8,504 nt of DNA from JBAZOY01 sp041648505 (GTDB lineage: Bacteria > Desulfobacterota > Syntrophia > Syntrophales > CG2-30-49-12), in assembly GCA_041648505.1 (NCBI GenBank), contig JBAZOY010000086.1, forward strand, positions 1-8,504. The letters run 5' to 3'. This document shows positions 6,403-8,504 of this stretch, one piece after another. Positions within the stretch are counted from its first letter, which is position 1. The number at the start of each line of letters is the position of its first letter. The position numbers and the translations under genes were made by a program. The notes below the pieces were generated by a model that saw only the letters and a list, made by a program, of their open reading frames with translations, had not been told where the DNA came from and made no database searches.

Positions 6403-6778
6403 TAATAGCCATAAACTACTACATCTGGTGGTGGTATAATAAAAAGGTTAACCCGTTCAAGTTGTTATAAAGCACCTTATATTCGAGGACGAAATAGCGG
6501 AGTATTCGAAGCAACATCTGGATAGTTTATGTCGGCAGAAAACGGCGGCGATATCAGAAGCAACAAAAACCAGAAGACCGCACATAGCATCACTCGCCAT
6601 ATTTCTGCGGTAACAGCTAACCCATGTTAAGCTTACAGAGCAATAATACTCCTCTATTTAAAATAATCACGGGGATGGCATATCTTTCTCTGCTGCATGC
6701 CAGCCCCCCCCCGCCTTGTATGCCGTCAGCCGAAAACAGCGGCCGGTGGTTTTGTAACAGACCGCCACGACGGCTTTT
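6403..6778. other. Spacer between DUF1329 and the SDR
   Basis: No complete gene is recognised. It holds a run of nine C (6704-6712), a 6-bp inverted repeat TGGCAT/ATGCCA (about 6675-6702), and the orphan signal-peptide-like frame at 6477-6590. Just after the DUF1329 stop the minus strand has several GC-rich pairings, for example GCCGTC (6769-6774) with GACGGC (6722-6727), but none is followed by a T tract, so no terminator is called. Confidence 0.5.
6477..6590 (-). other. Orphan signal-peptide-like reading frame (37 codons)
   Basis: A minus-strand frame from ATG at 6588-6590 begins MLCAVFWFLLLLISPPFSAD, a hydrophobic core with a plausible cleavage site after FSA, and continues INYPDVASNTPLFRPRI to a TAA. 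There is no clear ribosome binding site and no positive charge before the hydrophobic run. It could be the remains of an exported protein gene, such as another outer-membrane component, or chance. It lies in the gap where such a gene might once have stood. Confidence 0.2.
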
Positions 6779-8179
6779 CTAACGAACACCGCCGGCTGCA
6801 ACCGCCTGCGGCGTGAGTGGAATACCAAGGCCCGCGGAATCAGTGTATACTTTGATAAAATTACCAGGCTCTTGCCGACCTGTGTTGATCACAACATAGT
6901 TGCCTTTAGCCAGGTCACTGATGCTCCATGTGCCATTAATGATTCCAAACGCATCATAAGGAGGATAAAGATAGAGGTTTGTAATACGCCATAGTTTGCC
7001 CGCGCTATCATAGGAATCAGAAACCGCGATGGCCCAGCTATCCTCGTCTATGTAAAATGTACGGCGGCTGTAAACGTGACGTTTACCGGCCTTGCGCGTT
7101 GAATCCACGACCCAGACACGGTGCTTCTCCCAGCGGACGGTGCTCGGATTTACGTGCTTGACTCCGGCCTGCTCATCTAATGTTGCGCTATTCGTGATGC
7201 CGAACACATTGTAGGGAATGATCATTTCCTTCCTGCCGATGATCTTGAAGTCAAATCGGTCCATGCGGCCTACGAAACCGAAAACCTCGTCCCAGCAAAA
7301 CACACCGCCATAAGAAGCAATCGGTACGTCATAGGCAAACTCCGGTGCCCTGCGTACGCGCCGCTGTCCCGGCGTATAGAACCAAACCCTTTGCCCCCCC
7401 TCGGCAGCGTTAGGCATGTACAAGTTCAAGAAGTGCGTGCCGGCTTGTGACGGTGGGAATTTCATCGTCGATGAAAACCCGAAAAGCGCATCGTTAGTCT
7501 GTTCTCTTATCTCCCCGCTCTTCTCATACCAGGGATGCAGATGGTAGTGAGTTATCCCACCGAATTTAGAGGCATAGCCCGTCGTGTCCACAAGCAGAGC
7601 AAGACAAGCAAAGTTAACGACTGGCGGCTCAATTTGTAGCATATGGTTCCACATCACCTCATAGCCGGTCTTGGGGATCGGGAACGGGATACCAGCAAAG
7701 GGTAGTCCTTTCTTGTCCGCCCCGATCATGTTATCCCCCTCAAACTCTCCCCCCAGTTTTGCGGTTGTGGCATTCTTAATGTTGTTTTCCAGTACCCAGG
7801 ACGGGTAGCGCACCGTGCGGTGGGTCGGGTAAACGTGTACTTTGTAGGTATCGGGGAAACGCTTAATCATGGCCTTCGTCCCCTGCGTCAATAGTGAGGC
7901 GTACTTATCAACATTACTTGCATCAATCGTGTACAGGGGCTTTTCGTTCTTGAATGGATCTGCATACGACCGGCCTTTGCCCCGATCCATTTTGAGCCCA
8001 CCGGTATATGCGGGGATCGAACCGTCCGCATTCCCCGCTTTTTCCGCACCAAACTCGGTCAGCGTCGTCCCCAGCTGCCTGGCTTCATCCGCCGAGACCG
8101 CAGCCAGAGAGTTTCCCGTAAACAGCATAAACAGTCCTGCTGCAAACAGGACGCTCCAGATAATCTTTTGTTTTTTCAT
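6779..8179 (-). CDS. DUF1329 family exported protein
   Basis: A complete 466-residue protein. It begins MKKQK, then a hydrophobic stretch (6-20) and NSLA, giving a Sec signal peptide with likely cleavage after A26. There is no lipobox cysteine, so it should be periplasmic or outer-membrane associated and not a lipoprotein. Family features include the DG-x-IPAYTGG segment (52-61), GADKKGLPFAGIPFPIPKTG (153-172), GQRRVRRAPEFAYD (271-284), FDFKIIGRKEMIIPYN (309-324) and RWEKHRVWVVDST (349-361). Members usually sit beside a DUF1302 protein in clusters for breakdown of steroids, terpenoids or other hydrophobic compounds, and a role in outer-membrane transport is proposed but unproven as far as I know. 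Here the gene follows the DUF1302 stop by 24 bp, with an exact AAGGAGG site, so the two are surely co-transcribed. A relic of a second copy lies at about 5195-5565. Confidence 0.92.
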   Translation of the reverse strand: MKKQKIIWSVLFAAGLFMLFTGNSLAAVSADEARQLGTTLTEFGAEKAGNADGSIPAYTGGLKMDRGKGRSYADPFKNEKPLYTIDASNVDKYASLLTQGTKAMIKRFPDTYKVHVYPTHRTVRYPSWVLENNIKNATTAKLGGEFEGDNMIGADKKGLPFAGIPFPIPKTGYEVMWNHMLQIEPPVVNFACLALLVDTTGYASKFGGITHYHLHPWYEKSGEIREQTNDALFGFSSTMKFPPSQAGTHFLNLYMPNAAEGGQRVWFYTPGQRRVRRAPEFAYDVPIASYGGVFCWDEVFGFVGRMDRFDFKIIGRKEMIIPYNVFGITNSATLDEQAGVKHVNPSTVRWEKHRVWVVDSTRKAGKRHVYSRRTFYIDEDSWAIAVSDSYDSAGKLWRITNLYLYPPYDAFGIINGTWSISDLAKGNYVVINTGRQEPGNFIKVYTDSAGLGIPLTPQAVAAGGVR

Positions 8180-8186
8180 AGTCTGT

Positions 8187-8193
8187 CCTCCTT
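8187..8193 (-). promoter_or_regulatory. Ribosome binding site of the DUF1329 gene
   Basis: The minus strand reads AAGGAGG, 7 nt before the ATG at 8177-8179, within the 24-bp gap after the DUF1302 stop. It fixes the DUF1329 start and supports translation from a shared mRNA. Confidence 0.85.
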
Positions 8194-8203
8194 AGGTCAG
8201 GTC

Positions 8204-8504
8204 TCAGAATGATGTCTTAAATGTTAGTTGAATCCACCCCTTGTCGCTCAGCCCAATCGGGCCGTTGCCGCCGAAGCCGTTGTTGCCGGAGTAATAGGGC
8301 TGCCCGGCAGGAGTTAATGCCGAATCGGCGGTGCGCCAGCTGTAACCGTTGTACTGCAGCGCAATCGAATGCTTGGAGTAGAAGAGCGCCTTGATACCGA
8401 ACGAGTAGATCTTTGTCTCCTGGGCATAGAACGGTCCGGCGCTGTAAGCAGGATTTCCGTTAATACCATAGGTAAATGAAATGGGGAGGTCAAAATCTAC
8501 GCCC
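8204..8504 (-). CDS. DUF1302 family outer-membrane protein, C-terminal part (runs off the right edge)
   Basis: The minus strand holds 99 in-frame codons ending in TGA at 8204-8206. They begin VDFDLPISFTYGINGNP, pass through IYSFGIKALFYSKHSIALQY and a glycine/asparagine-rich loop (YYSGNNGFGGNGPIG), and end GWIQLTFKTSF. Alternating hydrophobic and polar residues in strand-length runs and a terminal phenylalanine are typical of an outer-membrane beta-barrel that uses the BAM insertion signal. The position directly before DUF1329 and the end sequence point to DUF1302, the usual partner family. With only the last barrel strands visible, the family call rests partly on this context. The start and promoter lie outside the window. 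Confidence 0.8.
   Translation of the reverse strand, partial: GVDFDLPISFTYGINGNPAYSAGPFYAQETKIYSFGIKALFYSKHSIALQYNGYSWRTADSALTPAGQPYYSGNNGFGGNGPIGLSDKGWIQLTFKTSF

Noticed and set aside
6704..6712. Run of nine C
   Set aside because: It lies in non-coding DNA with no gene frame depending on it, so phase variation is not supported; it may also be prone to sequencing error.
1..8504. CRISPR arrays, tRNA or rRNA genes, complete insertion sequences
   Set aside because: No regularly spaced repeats, cloverleaf-like segments, rRNA motifs or transposase motifs were seen on either strand.

Overview
All intact genes lie on the minus strand, so the window reads from right to left. The gene set suggests an anaerobic Gram-negative bacterium, most likely of the Desulfobacterota (former Deltaproteobacteria) or a syntrophic relative. 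The grounds are a tungsten-type aldehyde:ferredoxin oxidoreductase, an outer-membrane DUF1302/DUF1329 pair, and a PAS protein of a style common in that group. This placement is inferred from gene content and was not tested by phylogeny.

Layout in transcription order: (1) the last 99 codons of a DUF1302-type outer-membrane beta-barrel protein (8204-8504); (2) 24 bp later, an exported DUF1329 protein (6779-8179) with a strong ribosome binding site; (3) about 400 bp with no convincing gene, holding only a 37-codon reading frame that looks like an orphan signal peptide; (4) a short-chain dehydrogenase/reductase (5589-6380) whose conserved N-terminus has no in-frame ATG, GTG or TTG; (5) a decayed internal fragment of a second DUF1329 gene (about 5195-5565), split into two parts of opposite polarity by a perfect 24-bp inverted repeat; (6) a weak terminator-like hairpin, then an AMP-forming acyl-CoA ligase (3323-4942); (7) an aldehyde:ferredoxin oxidoreductase (1312-3165); (8) a 170-residue cysteine-rich protein (564-1076), tentatively ATC-hydrolase-like, bordered by homologous imperfect inverted repeats (487-544 and 1144-1186); (9) the first 76 codons of a PAS-domain signalling protein that runs off the left edge (1-230).

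Read together, the enzymes could form a catabolic route for a hydrophobic alcohol or aldehyde: uptake through the outer membrane (DUF1302/DUF1329), oxidation of the alcohol (SDR), oxidation of the aldehyde to the acid with ferredoxin reduction (AOR), and activation to the acyl-CoA (ligase). The substrate cannot be read from the sequence. The gaps of 130-400 bp and the hairpin argue against a single operon. The observations most worth a second look are the inverted-repeat borders of the 170-aa gene, the micro-inverted DUF1329 relic, and the missing start codon of the SDR.
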